A stretch of DNA of 64,000 nt, taken from the NCBI GenBank assembly GCA_018136815.1, contig CM030945.1, positions 1,990,091 to 2,054,090 of the forward strand, given 5' to 3'. Under the pieces are notes generated by a model. That model made no database searches, had not been told where the DNA came from, and worked only from the letters and a program-made list of their open reading frames with translations. This DNA comes from Isochrysis galbana. Taxonomy: Eukaryota > Haptophyta > Isochrysidales > Isochrysidaceae. Position 1 is the first letter of the stretch. Each line of letters begins with the position of its first letter. This document shows, one piece after another, positions 44,856-55,399 of this stretch. A program made the translations under genes and the position numbers.

Positions 44856-45821
44856 TCACACTAGCTCCGAAAACTTTTGCGCCGATGGCTTGGCGTGTGG
44901 ACCTCTCGGCATGGTCAGCGTCTCGATCCGATGCACGGGCAGAATCGCGAAGCACCACAGCCAGACGGAGGTCGCATCTCGCCATCCTAGCACGCCAAAT
45001 CGGTACCCGATTGGCCATAGCACGTAGTGCATCCCTAATGTGAGGAGGTAGATCGATGGGAGGTTGAAGCAAAGTGAAATTGCCCAGAAGTGGCGATGGC
45101 TTCGGCGGATGGCTGCGGCTGTCTCGTCGGTCGCATCAATGGGAAGGCGCGAACATCGCCACATCATATAGGGGAGGACGGCTAGGCACAACTCCAGAAC
45201 GAGCGCGACGGCGGAGAGCTCCACATTCTGCCAGAGGCCGTGGTCTAAAAAAGCTTCGCGCGTGACAGTGCGATTGCCATGGAGGACATACGCGTCGTGG
45301 AAGAGCATATCGAGCGCAGGGTGCGAGATTGTGCAAAAGAAGAGGACGAGTGCGCCGGTGAGGATGCTGCCGACGTCGCCGCGAGTCTCCCTTGTGAGCA
45401 TTGCCCACAGAGCGCTGATTATGCAAGCAACAATGGCCATGAACGTGACCGAGTGAGTGTATGTCACGTCCATGTAGAAGGGGAATGCGCCCTCAAAGCC
45501 GTGGAAGTTTGAGGCGGTCGCACTCGTGCCGTCGTAAGGCTCCAGGTCCACTGCCGTATCCCACTCTCCCCTCGCCTTCCAGCGTCGGATGGCAGCGAGT
45601 GTCTCGGGCGGAGCTGGACCCATCCACGGGGCGTAGGCGTAGACACCTTCCATGCCGAACAGGATGAAGAAGAGGGCGAGACCATCCGAGAGCATCGAGC
45701 ACTTCATCGCCAGCGCGATCGGCACCTGCGGAAAGAGCGCGCACAGCGCGAACGGAGCGAACCAGTGGCCGATGACCGCCATCGGGCGCCCGACGGCGCG
45801 AGAGGGGTGAATGAGACGCAT
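44856..45821 (-). CDS. YdjM/DUF457-like membrane protein (putative metal-dependent hydrolase)
   Basis: A single exon of 321 residues with an ATG at 45821. About seven hydrophobic helices. The pattern YTHSVTFMAIVACIISALW followed by LVLFFCTISHPALDMLFHDA resembles the THS and SH..LD signatures of the YdjM family of membrane-bound hydrolase-like proteins. In that family these His/Asp residues are thought to bind metal. The substrate is unknown. A 5'-truncated LINE starts about 19 bases upstream of the ATG on the other strand, so the native promoter has been displaced. A helix-rich transporter of another family is possible. Confidence 0.55.
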   Translation of the reverse strand: MRLIHPSRAVGRPMAVIGHWFAPFALCALFPQVPIALAMKCSMLSDGLALFFILFGMEGVYAYAPWMGPAPPETLAAIRRWKARGEWDTAVDLEPYDGTSATASNFHGFEGAFPFYMDVTYTHSVTFMAIVACIISALWAMLTRETRGDVGSILTGALVLFFCTISHPALDMLFHDAYVLHGNRTVTREAFLDHGLWQNVELSAVALVLELCLAVLPYMMWRCSRLPIDATDETAAAIRRSHRHFWAISLCFNLPSIYLLTLGMHYVLWPIGYRFGVLGWRDATSVWLWCFAILPVHRIETLTMPRGPHAKPSAQKFSELV

Positions 45822-45840
45822 ATTTAGTAGTATGTAGCTA

Positions 45841-47617
45841 CGAACAAGCTGACTGACGGCATATCAGGGACAAGCAAGCTCCCGGCTTTCTGGAAACAGG
45901 CGCTACACAACATCCGCACTCTAGAACTCACACCCCTAAAAACGAGCAGGGAAGGGATACTCTCGCAACCCATATGGGGTAGCCCGACCCACCCCGGCCC
46001 CAAACTCAACCCCACATGGACAAAACTATGGAACAAACTCGAATGCAACGCCATACACAATGTATTTAGAGACTTCGAGGCCACTATGCCGTACAGCAGA
46101 GAGGAATGCGCACAATACCTTAGAAACAACGACACGTACATACAATTTAAAGGAGAATATATCCCAAGGGACAACTTCCTAAAAACATGGGACTCAATAG
46201 TAAGTCACGCAACGTCGTCATTGTCGACGTTGGGAGATACAGATGAGAGAAGAGGCGCAACACAGAGGACAGACATCGTAGAACACAACAACCTGGAGGC
46301 CCCCCCCCCGAACTTCACATCACGCAAGAGGGAGAATACTATGTGAAGACCAAGGGCATTTGGTACGAGGCGGAACTTTCGTACCTTGGTACACCAATAA
46401 TCGGAAAAAGAACCGACGCCCCGTCAAACCTAGATACCTCCCCGCCGGCGAGGTGGGGAGAAGGGTACAAATCCAACAAGAGACTCGAATACCCGCTAGC
46501 GGATGAAAACACCCTGGACGGTAAGACGCCACTCGATGCGACCGAAGTAACACACCTCACAAATGCCCTACAGCGAGCAAACCGCAAACGCAAGCGCCTC
46601 ACGGGACCGACCAAATGGGAGGAGAAACTCCAAATACCAGCAAACACATGGGCACACCTAGCTCGTATATACACGTCCCCGGTGGTGACGGCGCGAGACA
46701 CGCACTTACACTTCAAACACATAACGCACAGAAGGATGGGCACGTACAACCGATTCCCCGACAAAGACAACACATGCCGCATATGTGGAGCGGCAAACGA
46801 ATCCTCGTTGCACCTGGGCGAATGCCCCAGAATAACCGGCATACTGGGCACGCTGAACAAAATTGCGAGGTTCTCGCCCGACGCCGATAGAAGCAGAGAG
46901 GAAGTCATCATAGACAACCTTTTCATATACCCCAAGGGAGACGCCCCAAAAGCGTTATACACTCTATACCTATTAGCATGGAGATACATCATGACGGACT
47001 TCTATAGAATCCATTATAAGAACATAGCCTACTCGGAAGAATCAATACTCATAAGAATAATAGAGAGATACACTACCTTGTGTAAAGCACTATTATTCGC
47101 ATATGAAACCGACTCAGCGCGGACGGCCCAAGCGGGCATGGGGAGACAACCTAAGAAAAGAATAGATATGGGCGACTTAAGGCCCGTATTTCACATAAGC
47201 GGCAAAGGTGGGCTCAAACCCAGCGAGGAGCTAGCCGAGCTGGCCTCAAAACTCGGGATCGCACACGCTATTCACGAGACAGAGGTGTGCAGCGAAGTGG
47301 ACGTATAAAACACTGATGCAGACAACGGGAACGGGCACCACTAGAGGCAATGTGACATGGACAGGACCCCCACACCCAAACACGGCCGCAAGGACGTTAC
47401 ACGAAAGTGACCATACCAAAAGGCCTGCTCCGACCCCACACTCCAAACCAGACCTCAGGTAGTGCACCGAGGTCGGACCCCGAAAACCTAAGAAAAAGGA
47501 GAGAAGGGGGGCAGGGGAGGAGGTGGAGGGAGGGGAGATAAGGGCGATGGAAATAGAGAGGGTGAGTCCTGTAGACAGTAGGTGTATAGCCCCGAATCTT
47601 CAGATGATTTTTTTGTT
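45841..47617 (+). mobile_element. 5'-truncated LINE with intact 3' end
   Basis: It begins inside ORF2 (KLPAFWKQALHNIRTLELTP) and runs to the 3' hairpin and T tail near 47600. A frameshift lies in a C run at about 46302. After it an uninterrupted frame reaches 47308 and includes the C-terminal zinc knuckle (CRICGAANESSLHLGEC). Its last residues read past the point where the 62.5-kb copy has a stop. The truncation point is beside the start codon of the minus-strand membrane protein gene. Confidence 0.9.
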
Positions 47618-47619
47618 TT

Positions 47620-48105
47620 TTTTTCCTTCGTTCCGTCTCTTGTGCTGCCCTTGACCCCCATCTTGGGGGTCCATTGCTGCCTCATGTTGTGACCTCTGTT
47701 GAGGTACGTCATGTCCCCCTTGGGGTTTTGTGTGTGATGGTGCCGGGCCGGCACCTCGCGCCGGAGCGCGAGGGCGGTACCGCGGCTGTGTAGGGTCCAG
47801 GCCCGGAGGCCTTCCCTGATGGAGCATCCCACTGTGGTGGTGTGTTGGGTGTGGCTGTGGGGTGTGGAGTGTGTGTGCTGCATGCTGTCACCCAGCATGC
47901 TGGCCTTGTTCTCTCTGTTCTCTGCGCAGCGCGGGCGTGGCCCGCTGGCTCCTGTGCCCACCTGGCTGGGAGGCTCATCCTGGCGCGGTCGCTTCGGCGA
48001 CAGCGGCGTGTCCATGAGTCCTTCGTCCATCGCGGCGAGGGCGGCGGCAGCGAGAGCGGGCGGCGGCGCGCGCTCCATGACCCTATCAGTTTACTGATAG
48101 TTGAC
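47620..48105 (-). mobile_element. LINE 5' end with start of ORF1
   Basis: On the minus strand a hairpin (48100-48083; CTATCAGT, AA, ACTGATAG) is followed by GGGTC and the ORF1 start MERAPPPALAAAALAAMDEG, then DTPLSPKRPR. The frame stays open for about 150 residues (Gln/His/Thr-rich, disordered) until it meets the 3' end of the plus-strand LINE. The two insertions are tail to tail. Confidence 0.8.
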
Positions 48106-48234
48106 AAAGGAGGCGACAAAGGAGGCGAGGGCAACAAGGGCGAATGGACGAATGTAGGACCCTGCGACGGTGACTCGTGGCTAGCCTGCAAGGAGGGAAC
48201 ATAGAAACGCAAACAACTTCTAAAACAAAAAGGT

Positions 48235-48415
48235 CGATCGCGGATGCGACACAGGGCCGCACCCCCGACACCAAGGACAAAGGAATGAGGGGGGGAAGGC
48301 GAGGGGACGGAGGAAAGGGAGATAAGGGCGTTGAAGGTAGTGCAGCGGCAAGAGAATGCGCTGTCTAGTAGTAGGTGTGCAGCCTAGAACCTTCAGATCT
48401 TTTTTTTTAGGTACA
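48235..48415 (+). mobile_element. LINE 3'-UTR remnant with T tail
   Basis: GGGCCGCACCCCCGACACC, AAGGACAAAGGAATGAGGGG and GTGTGCAGCCTAGAACCTTC then a T run match 62760-62920 nearly base for base. A severely 5'-truncated copy. Confidence 0.85.
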
Positions 48416-48468
48416 AACCGTCTTCTTCTTCCTCCTTCTTCTTCCGTCTACGACGAGGGGTAGGGATG

Positions 48469-48701
48469 GCAATTTCACCCACCCGGGATAGAAGTAGAAC
48501 CCAGCTAGTACGAATGGGGGGTTTAACAGTAACCCACGTTCGCACTACTATCGGCTTCTGAACTTCTCTCTCGGCTTTCGCTCTCCCTACCCCTACCCAC
48601 CCGACCCATTATTAAGCTGTGCGCGTGCCTTATGAGAATTAAAATCATCCTACAAGGCAATTTCACCCACCCGGGATAGAAGTAGAACCCAGCTAGTACG
48701 A
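48469..48701 (+). repeat. Direct duplication of a ~47-bp segment
   Basis: GGCAATTTCACCCACCCGGG and ATAGAAGTAGAACCCAGCTA occur at 48469-48520 and again at 48656-48701, 186 bases apart. Confidence 0.85.
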
Positions 48702-48750
48702 ATACGGTATTATGTGTTGTGGCGTTGTGGTTGTGGCACCCTTCTATTGC

Positions 48751-48800
48751 CCCACAGTACTAAGATTATACTCACAAAACAAAAACAAGAAAACTCTGAC
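48751..48800 (+). promoter_or_regulatory. Upstream motif shared by two flagellar-type genes
   Basis: The block CCCACAGTACTAAGATTATA followed by CTCACAAAACAA...AAAACTCTGAC is about 80% identical to 55932-55975. Each lies 145-230 bases upstream of a gene start (49030 and 56121) on the same strand, followed by G-rich sequence. This could be a promoter or a start-site region, or a decayed repeat. Confidence 0.4.
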
Positions 48801-49029
48801 CTGAAGGGAAGGGGGGCGGGGGGGGGGGGGGGGGGGAGGGGGGGGGGGGGGGGGGGGGGGAGCGGCGGCGCAGGGTGAGCGAAACGGACCTTTTCGTCGG
48901 TTCTCTCGCCGCCCCCGCGTCCAGCTACCCCGACCCCTCCCACCCCTCTTCCAACCCCCACCCCACCCGAACCCACCCCCCTCGGCTGCCAGCCGCCGCA
49001 GCCTGATCGAGCACGCGCTGCTACGAGTA

Positions 49030-49961
49030 ATGAGCTCGTGGAACAGGGTGCCGCGTGAGATTGCCGTAGGTGTCGATGAGCGCATCCTCAGGTGCAGGCC
49101 GACGGACAGGCCCACCACCCTTTTCAAGCTCCTGTGCCCAGATGCACCTCACCCGCTGCCGTGTGGCCTCCCGCCTACAGGGAGTTGGCCGAGCGAGAAC
49201 GGGACAGGTTTCCGGCAAAGACGTTCCCCGTAAAGTCGCCTCGTCACAAGCAATTTGCCCAGGCTTCCATGGCGACGCCGCGCTCGAACTACGCTACGAC
49301 CATCTGCAGTAGTGTTACGCAAAAGACGGAGTTGAAAGACAACCCTTGGTATGCATCGCAGCATCACATACCAATCGGACCAATGCCGGCTCGGACGGGG
49401 CGGATAGAGCACTTTAAGACAGTGGATGAGCCAGCATTCCCAAAAGACCCGAAGGAATTGCGGAAGCAGGAGATTCGGGTGCTGCGGCATCAAGTGCGCT
49501 ATGCTCTCCCCTGCTATGCCCAGCTTTCCAAATAGCGCCTGTCTCCTGGCCTAGCCAAGACGCATTCGTCCTGAGGCCGTTGATGTCCCTCGCAATTTCA
49601 GATCAAAGAAGAACGCCTTCTTCGCAAGGAGGCGGAGGCCCTTGTCAAGGAGAGGAAAGAGAGGCATGCATACGCAATGGAATTGAAGTCGCAGGTACAT
49701 GACTCGTCTTGGCATGCATTCTATCGTCTTGTTTGGTGTGAGGGAGAATCTGACGAGAGGAATGGCTATCTTGTTGCCTCGCAGGTTGAGCGCGAACGCG
49801 AAGATCGCAAGGCCTTAGAAGCGGCCATCACCAAAAGGTTGAGTATTCAGGATGCTGCCAGTCCACGCAACTATGGGTTGCTCGCCGTACCGAGCCCACG
49901 TGCACCTGATCTTTCCGGTGCCAGAGATAATGTGCTCAGTTCAAGAGCTTACCGTGGATAG
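49030..49961 (+). CDS. Small coiled-coil protein, possibly axonemal
   Basis: Four exons, 49030-49091, 49181-49493, 49602-49694 and 49785-49961, keep phase and give 214 residues. Intron 2 has a GTGCGC donor after the frame RVLRHQ. The N-terminal half is basic and contains NPWYASQHHIPIGPMPARTG. The centre (IKEERLLRKEAEALVKERKE) is a charged helix typical of coiled coils. I do not recognise a named family. The short, basic, motif-rich style and the upstream block shared with the PG-rich repeat gene suggest an axonemal protein, but that is inference. Confidence 0.6.
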
Positions 49962-50525
49962 ACATGATATTTGAAGGGTCTAGGTCGTGCGTTGACCGGA
50001 TGTCACTTACAGCAGCTTGAGGCCTCTGCTCTTGTCCGTTGTTGTCCCACGGCGTTTCAAAAAAAAATTCTTGAAGATGTCCGCTACGCTACTATCTGCT
50101 CACTCCTCTTCCAGACTCACGCTCGACATCGCCCTCACCCCCCCTTCTCTCCCCTTCCCGCTCCCCCCCTCGTTCCTTTTTGTTCGGTTTCGGGGGGTCG
50201 GCCCATGTACACATCTTTGGGCCTAGCGTTGGGGGAAGGGGGGGGGGCGGGCCTATTGAGTCTCGTTTGGTTGGTCGCGTGCGTTGGTGCAACGCGGTGT
50301 GGGGGCCCTAGCCGTGCAGCTTCCCCCAAGGGAGTTTTCTAGCGTGGGGCGTCTCGTCTTCACACGCCCTTGTTTTATCCTTGGTCGTTCGTGTGTTCTA
50401 TCTTATGCTCGTGTTTGATGGCACATGTTCTATGTGCTCTATTCCCAGTTTTCTTGCTAGTCTTGCCAGTTTTGGGCTCGGTGCTAGTTCTTCGTTGTAT
50501 ATGCTTTCGAATACCGGCCAGCCAA
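49962..50525. other. Intergenic, no gene seen
   Basis: Downstream flank of the coiled-coil gene, with C-rich (50135-50180) and G-rich (50230-50250) runs. No coding-like frame. Confidence 0.4.
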
Positions 50526-51110
50526 CTACTTTTATAAGTAGGAGGCCAATGGGGGCCTCGCGCCCCCCTCTCGCCATCGCAGACACCCCCTGGGTGGGCC
50601 TGCAAACTCAACCTCAGCCCCTGCCTGCTGGCTGCTCGCAGGGGCTGAGCTGACACCACTCTGGCCCAGACCTTCGCCGAGCGCGCGCCGCGCGCCGCAC
50701 GCACTCGCCTGCACTGGCCTTCGCTCGTACTGACCCCCCTCTCACCACTGAGCCACAGACCACCGAGGCCGCCAGGAGGGCGCCCCAGGGCCAGCGAGGC
50801 GAGCGAGGGAGAGGCAGGAGAGGCCGGGGGCACTGCCCCAGCCTCCACTGCCCCCTGAGCTGCCCTGGCTGGCCTTCTAGGGGGGCCTGAGGGCCCCCCA
50901 GAAGGGGGCCATGGCGCGCGCCATGCAGCACACGCCCGTAGGAGAACGAAGAGAATGACGGGAAAAGAACGACAAAAAAACCACATGATGCGGTCGCTTC
51001 GGCGACAGTGGCGTGTCCATCAGAGTTTCGTCCATCGCGGCGAGGGCAGCGGTAGCGAGGGAGGGAGGCGGCGCGCGCTCCATGACCCTATCGTTTTAAC
51101 GATAGTTGAG
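50526..51110. repeat. GC-rich repeat bounded by two inverted hairpins
   Basis: The left end is a plus-orientation hairpin (50526-50541; CTACTT, TTAT, AAGTAG) followed by GAGGCCAATGGGGGCC. The right end is a LINE-type 5' end in minus orientation: hairpin 51105-51088 (CTATCGTT, AA, AACGATAG), then GGGTCATGGAGCGCGC and the ORF1 start phrase MERAPPPSLATAALAAMDET. The body matches 15870-16130 inverted. So a LINE 5' end and a GC-rich repeat are joined at about 50990. Confidence 0.65.
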
Positions 51111-51273
51111 ATACTTCAAGAAAACTTTCTAACGTAGCATCCCCTTCTCCACATTTATCATCAATTCCATAACCCGGACATCTATCAGCATCGCATAACC
51201 CGACGGTCAATATCTAGCAAAACGCTATTTGCCACTCACAGTGACAGCTCCCCTCGCCATGATTAGAGCTCCG

Positions 51274-52274
51274 TCAAGAGGGCTGGCCGTCCGAATTTGT
51301 CGACGCCGACCTAATCATGGGTGCAGCTTCATCAGGCCCAACACACGCAGCGTCCTTACGAAGCCGTTCAGACAAAGTGCCATCATCACCTAGGAACACC
51401 CCTCGCAACGGTTCGGCGGCCTGATCATCCGCCGGGGCGATGGGCTGCAGCGACTGATCGAGCCGATACAAAAGGGGGACGCCGTTCGGCATTCGAATCG
51501 AGGCTATCTGCGAGTCTGTCAAATTGTCTAGGTGCTTGATTAGCGCTCTGATGGAGTGGCCATGAGCAGCGATGAGCACAGTACGGCCGGCACAAAGATC
51601 AGGAACAACACGTTCATCCCAAAACGGGAGGCATCTGTGCGGGAGAGCAATCATGGCGTAGAGCGTTGGAAACAGAATCGACAAGGAGGCGTTCAGGCCA
51701 AGCGTCCAGCAAGCCGACGGGCCAGGGCGGCTCACCTCCTCAGCGTGTCCTTCAAGCACTCGCCGTTGGGTAGCAGCTCACGCGGCACGTAGTCATACTT
51801 GGGGTCGTTGGCCGGGTTCTCGGGCGAATTGTCGTCCACAGGCGGCGGCGGTACCGCAAACGAGTTGCGCCAGAGTTTCACCTGCTCGACACCAAACTCG
51901 TCAACCACCTCCTGCTTGTAGCGCCCCTGGAGCGCACCGTAGTGCCGCTCGTTGAGCCTCCAGTCAGTCACCACATGAACCTGCTGCTGGCGCGCGTGTT
52001 CAAGGAGGATCTGAAGGGTCTGTTGCGCTCGGCTTAGCTCGGATGTGTAAGCCGCGTCTATCTGCAGCCCGCGCACTAGCTCGCCAGCCTCAGCAGCCTG
52101 CTGGCAGCCAGCAGGCGTCAGAGCCACATCGCTCCAACCAGTGAAGCGGCCGCTCAAGTTCCACTCGCTCTGGCCGTGGCGAACGAAAAGCAGGCTCGAG
52201 TGGCCCAGTGTCCGCGAAGCGCAACGCACGCCGCCCATTGCCCACACCAGCACCAGCGCCGGCAGCCGCACCAT
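51274..52274 (-). CDS. Phosphoglycerate mutase (histidine-phosphatase type) with signal-like N-terminus
   Basis: Two exons, 52274-51736 and 51634-51274, joined by a 101-nt GTGAGC...CACAG intron; 299 residues. The enzyme interconverts 3- and 2-phosphoglycerate using a phosphohistidine. Hallmarks: FVRHGQSEWNLSGRFTGWSD with His33, TSELSRAQQTLQILL, WRLNERHYGALQGRYKQEV, LPFWDERVVPDL, and AAHGHSIRALIKHLD with the second His at 204. The family's usual HGNS is HGHS here. Residues 1-19 (LPALVLVWAMGGVRC) resemble a signal peptide or signal anchor, so it may not be cytosolic; a plastid-targeted isoform is an attractive guess. The C-terminal 45 residues are a polar extension. It is divergent from the gene starting at 52792. 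Confidence 0.92.
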
Positions 52275-52374
52275 CCTCGATGCGCTACACCCGCGCGCTC
52301 TCTCTTCCTAGAACCCTGTTTCCTCTTTTTCCAACTCATTCTTCAATTCCGTTACTAGTATTTTTTATATTCAC

Positions 52375-52615
52375 ACGGAGGAGAGGATAGCCTCGTGTTC
52401 GGGTGGTTTGATATGCCTTGTAGCTTGTAGAGATATTATTATCACTACACGGCCTATGCACAGCACACAAAGGGGAAGGGAGGGAGGGACAACGAGGTCC
52501 GAACAAAAGAAGGCCTCCTTACTCCTTAGTGTGAACGACGGGTACTATTAAACCGAACATTCATATGGAGGAGAGGATAGTCTTGTGTTTGTGTTTGGGT
52601 GGTTTGATATGCCAT
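52375..52615 (+). repeat. Direct duplication between divergent genes
   Basis: GGAGGAGAGGATAG and GGGTGGTTTGATATGCC occur at 52377-52421 and again at 52566-52613, about 190 bases apart. Both lie in the shared upstream region of the mutase gene and the gene at 52792. Confidence 0.75.
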
Positions 52616-52791
52616 CCACACTCAACCGCCTAAGGGGCGGCAGAGAGAGAGAGAGGAAAGGGGTCACACGGAGAGAGGAAAACAAAACCTCTTAATATTC
52701 TCGCCTCGCTCGCGGCTATGGGACTCGTTCTAGTAGCCACGCCCTTTCTAGGGCGATAGCCATAGCCATTGCGGCGGGCTAGCGGGCTAGC

Positions 52792-54633
52792 ATGCTAGCC
52801 AACAAGATGCTCTGCGATGAAGTTATAAGTTCTAGCGGCGGCACTGCTCGCATCGACGATCGCTCGTTGAGGCCCGATCCGACGAAAGACGCCGGCGTCC
52901 GCCGTCCGACGCCCGAGCTACCTCTCCCTCTCTCCCTCCCTGTCTGCCCCGGTGGTGCTCTGGCTCTCTGTCAGGTATGTCGGCTCGCTCGTGCCGCGCT
53001 TGGGTCCTTGTCCACCCCTTCAAGACAGGCGGCACCTCGTGTCGGATGGCAGCATGTGACTGGGCAGATCCTGACCTCTTCATCTCAATGGGGTGCGACA
53101 GCTGCCCGCCGCGCTCAGGCCGCGCTCGCGCTCACGAACGCGCCGCAAATGACATACGCACCCACACTTCGCAGCACTGCCGTCCTCTCCCCCACCATTG
53201 AGGTCATTGATCCGGACACCACGCCTCTCCGGCTGTGGAACATTGTGTCCAAACGCGGCACCAACTGCTACGTGTACAACCAGTCGTCCCCGGAATCTTC
53301 GGCGGATGAGCCCGTCTCTCTGCTTGAACGAGTCAGAAGGCCCGCACCAGAGCATATGGCCGGCGCTGCCTGGGCGGCCGCACGCAGCAGTCGGTCGGCG
53401 AGTAAACGTATCCGCCGTGTGTTTGTCGAGTATCATGCCTACGTGCCTGCTCGCATAGATCTCGCGACTTGGCGGCGCTCGCGTCTCTGCTCCATGGAAT
53501 GCGACTGTGTCCTCACCACGATCATGCGCCCAGCTCTGGACTACTACAAGTCATTTGTAAGTGCTCGGCCCGCGTGCTAGCCATCTTCTTGACCACGTGC
53601 GTTTGTCTTTGGAGCGACTTGACGCTTTTGCAATTCTCCGCCTATCTAAGCGCCTCCACTACATAGGTGGCAAATTCTCTTGGCCGGGTGCTTCAGTATG
53701 CCGCCTTGGGTGAAACTCGCCAGGCACTTCATAAGCTTAATAGTGGCAGGTATAGTGTGCCCGTGCAAATCTTTGGCCGGTGCCCGGCATCCATTCTTCA
53801 TCACCTTGACACGACTTCTTGTCACCCTCCAATCCAACGTTGGTAGTCGCCACGAACGCCTTGAGGCGAGACGCGCAGCATGGGAGCTGTTAAAAACATC
53901 ATGGCGCGAGCGCCCGAGCACACATGCGCGCCTCACGCTGTGGCTTCGGAACTCCCAGTCGCGCGAGCTCGCTCTTGCCTGCGAGACTTCGGCCTTGAAG
54001 CACAAACAAAGTGCTACCGGTAGTACAACCATTAAGAAGCCCACATTTACGTCGTCAGCAAGCGGCTCGGACTCCTTGGGGGGCTCCACGACAAGCCCGG
54101 CGCTATCAGTGGCATCGATTGCTTCACAGACATGGCGATCTATACGCGACGGGTGCTTACGAATACGAGCTGCAACTAGGTATGCGGGCGGTGTTGAGTG
54201 CATTGCTCTTCTATACGCTTGCTACGGTCTTGGGAGTGGGCTCTTGGGATCTTCTTACTACTATGAGAATGCGGCATCTGACCACACCAACGGCGCGGTA
54301 AGCAACGGAGAAGCCGGACCTGAACGTTACTTTGATGTAGTTGGGCGAACCGACCAGCTGACCACTTTCCTTGCAACGGTCTTGAGCACCTTGCATGAAC
54401 CACCGTTAGCACACCGCATGCCGCGCCTCGCAACTCGAAAAGGCGAGATCCGAGGACATGTCGAGGAGTTTGTGAACGCCCTGGCGGAAATGGCGGCAAA
54501 TCGCACTCTCTTACCCATGGTGCCCAAAGGCAGTGACCCCCCGATCGAAGTAGACGGCATTCTCTTCGATAGTGTCTTCATCTTTGCCGCTCGGTCAAAG
54601 GATGTCTATCTTAGCGGTACTACTAACCATTAA
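52792..54633 (+). CDS. Unidentified multi-exon gene
   Basis: Several coding-like blocks in order. Exon 1 is 52792-52974 (61 codons). Exon 2 is 53053-53556 (168 codons) with LSPTIEVIDPDTTPLRLWNI, VSKRGTNCYVYNQSS, RRVFVEYHAYVPARIDLATW and MRPALDYYKSF before a GTAAGT donor. Exon 3 starts at 53667 with VANSLGRVLQYAALGETRQA and RYSVPVQIFGRCPASILHHL. Further 3' blocks are HGDLYATGAYEYELQL (about 54130-54178) and RYFDVVGRTDQLTTFLATVL to the stop at 54633. I could not fix the exon borders between 53840 and 54300. There is no clear membrane segment or catalytic motif, and I do not recognise the family. It may be the end of a larger gene whose 5' exons I cannot see. Confidence 0.5.
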
Positions 54634-54754
54634 CATTCGATCCCATAGAGTGGAGCCTGCCAGCAGGCGCAGGCACTCGAGCCCCTATGCCGATTTTGCC
54701 GAGATACCGAAGAGAAGACTCTTCCCGCCTTGGACTGTGCCTGAGACAGTTGAC

Positions 54755-55130
54755 AGGCATCTTCGAAACGCTGTCGGAGCGAAGCTCGTTTCCTCTTTGG
54801 AAACGAGTTGCAGAGGCGCACCGGCGGCTAGCGCGGCGCACGGTTCATCCGGGGAGCCCGGAACGGGCTCATCGGGAGAACGGGGAGGGCAAATGACGGG
54901 CATATGTGAAATGGGGAGCCCGGAACGGGCTCATCGGGAGAACGGGGAGGGCAAATGACGGGCATATGTGAAATGGACGGGGAAGTGGCACGGAACGCGA
55001 ATCGGAGGGACGGAGGATGTAAAAAAGAGCGCGGCGAGCAGATACCGCTTGCTCATGACTCGTATGGACTCGTAGACTCTTAAGGAAGACTCGGAAGACT
55101 CGGGGCTTGGGGGTACTCAGGGGAGGATGG
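54755..55130 (-). repeat. Inverted copy of the 34120-34435 repeat, with a 62-bp duplication
   Basis: The sequence is the reverse complement of 34120-34435 (CGAAGCTCGTTTCCTCTTTG, GGAGCCCGGAACGGGCTCAT, GACTCGTAGACTC). A 62-base unit is present twice in tandem at 54851-54912 and 54913-54974. The other copy has it once. The gene upstream ends at 54633. Confidence 0.8.
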
Positions 55131-55134
55131 GCGA

Positions 55135-55300
55135 ATGGGGCGAGCTTGTGGGGAAGGGAGTGGGTCAGTAGGGCAGTGGCCTCCTGGCAAGCCATCAGGC
55201 GTGCCAGGAGGATGGGTGGTTCCTCCCCCATGGCAGGGGAGGAGTGGAGAGAGGGGGGGGCTCATGCCCCCCCATGGGTCAACCAAGTATAAACTTAGTT
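55135..55300 (-). repeat. Hairpin-led GC-rich repeat, minus orientation
   Basis: On the minus strand the hairpin at 55300-55281 (AACTAAG, TTTATA, CTTGGTT) is followed by GACCCATGGGGGGGCATGAG and the shared body with GGCACGCCTGATGGCTTGCC. It is nearly the same as the start of the 7864 copy. Confidence 0.7.
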
Positions 55301-55399
55301 GGGCCTTTTGAAGTGTATTATCGGTATATTTTCGATCATTAGTACGTCGCGTGGTTATATGTGTTTCCATGTGCATCGTAGGGCTATCTGCTAGCTCGG

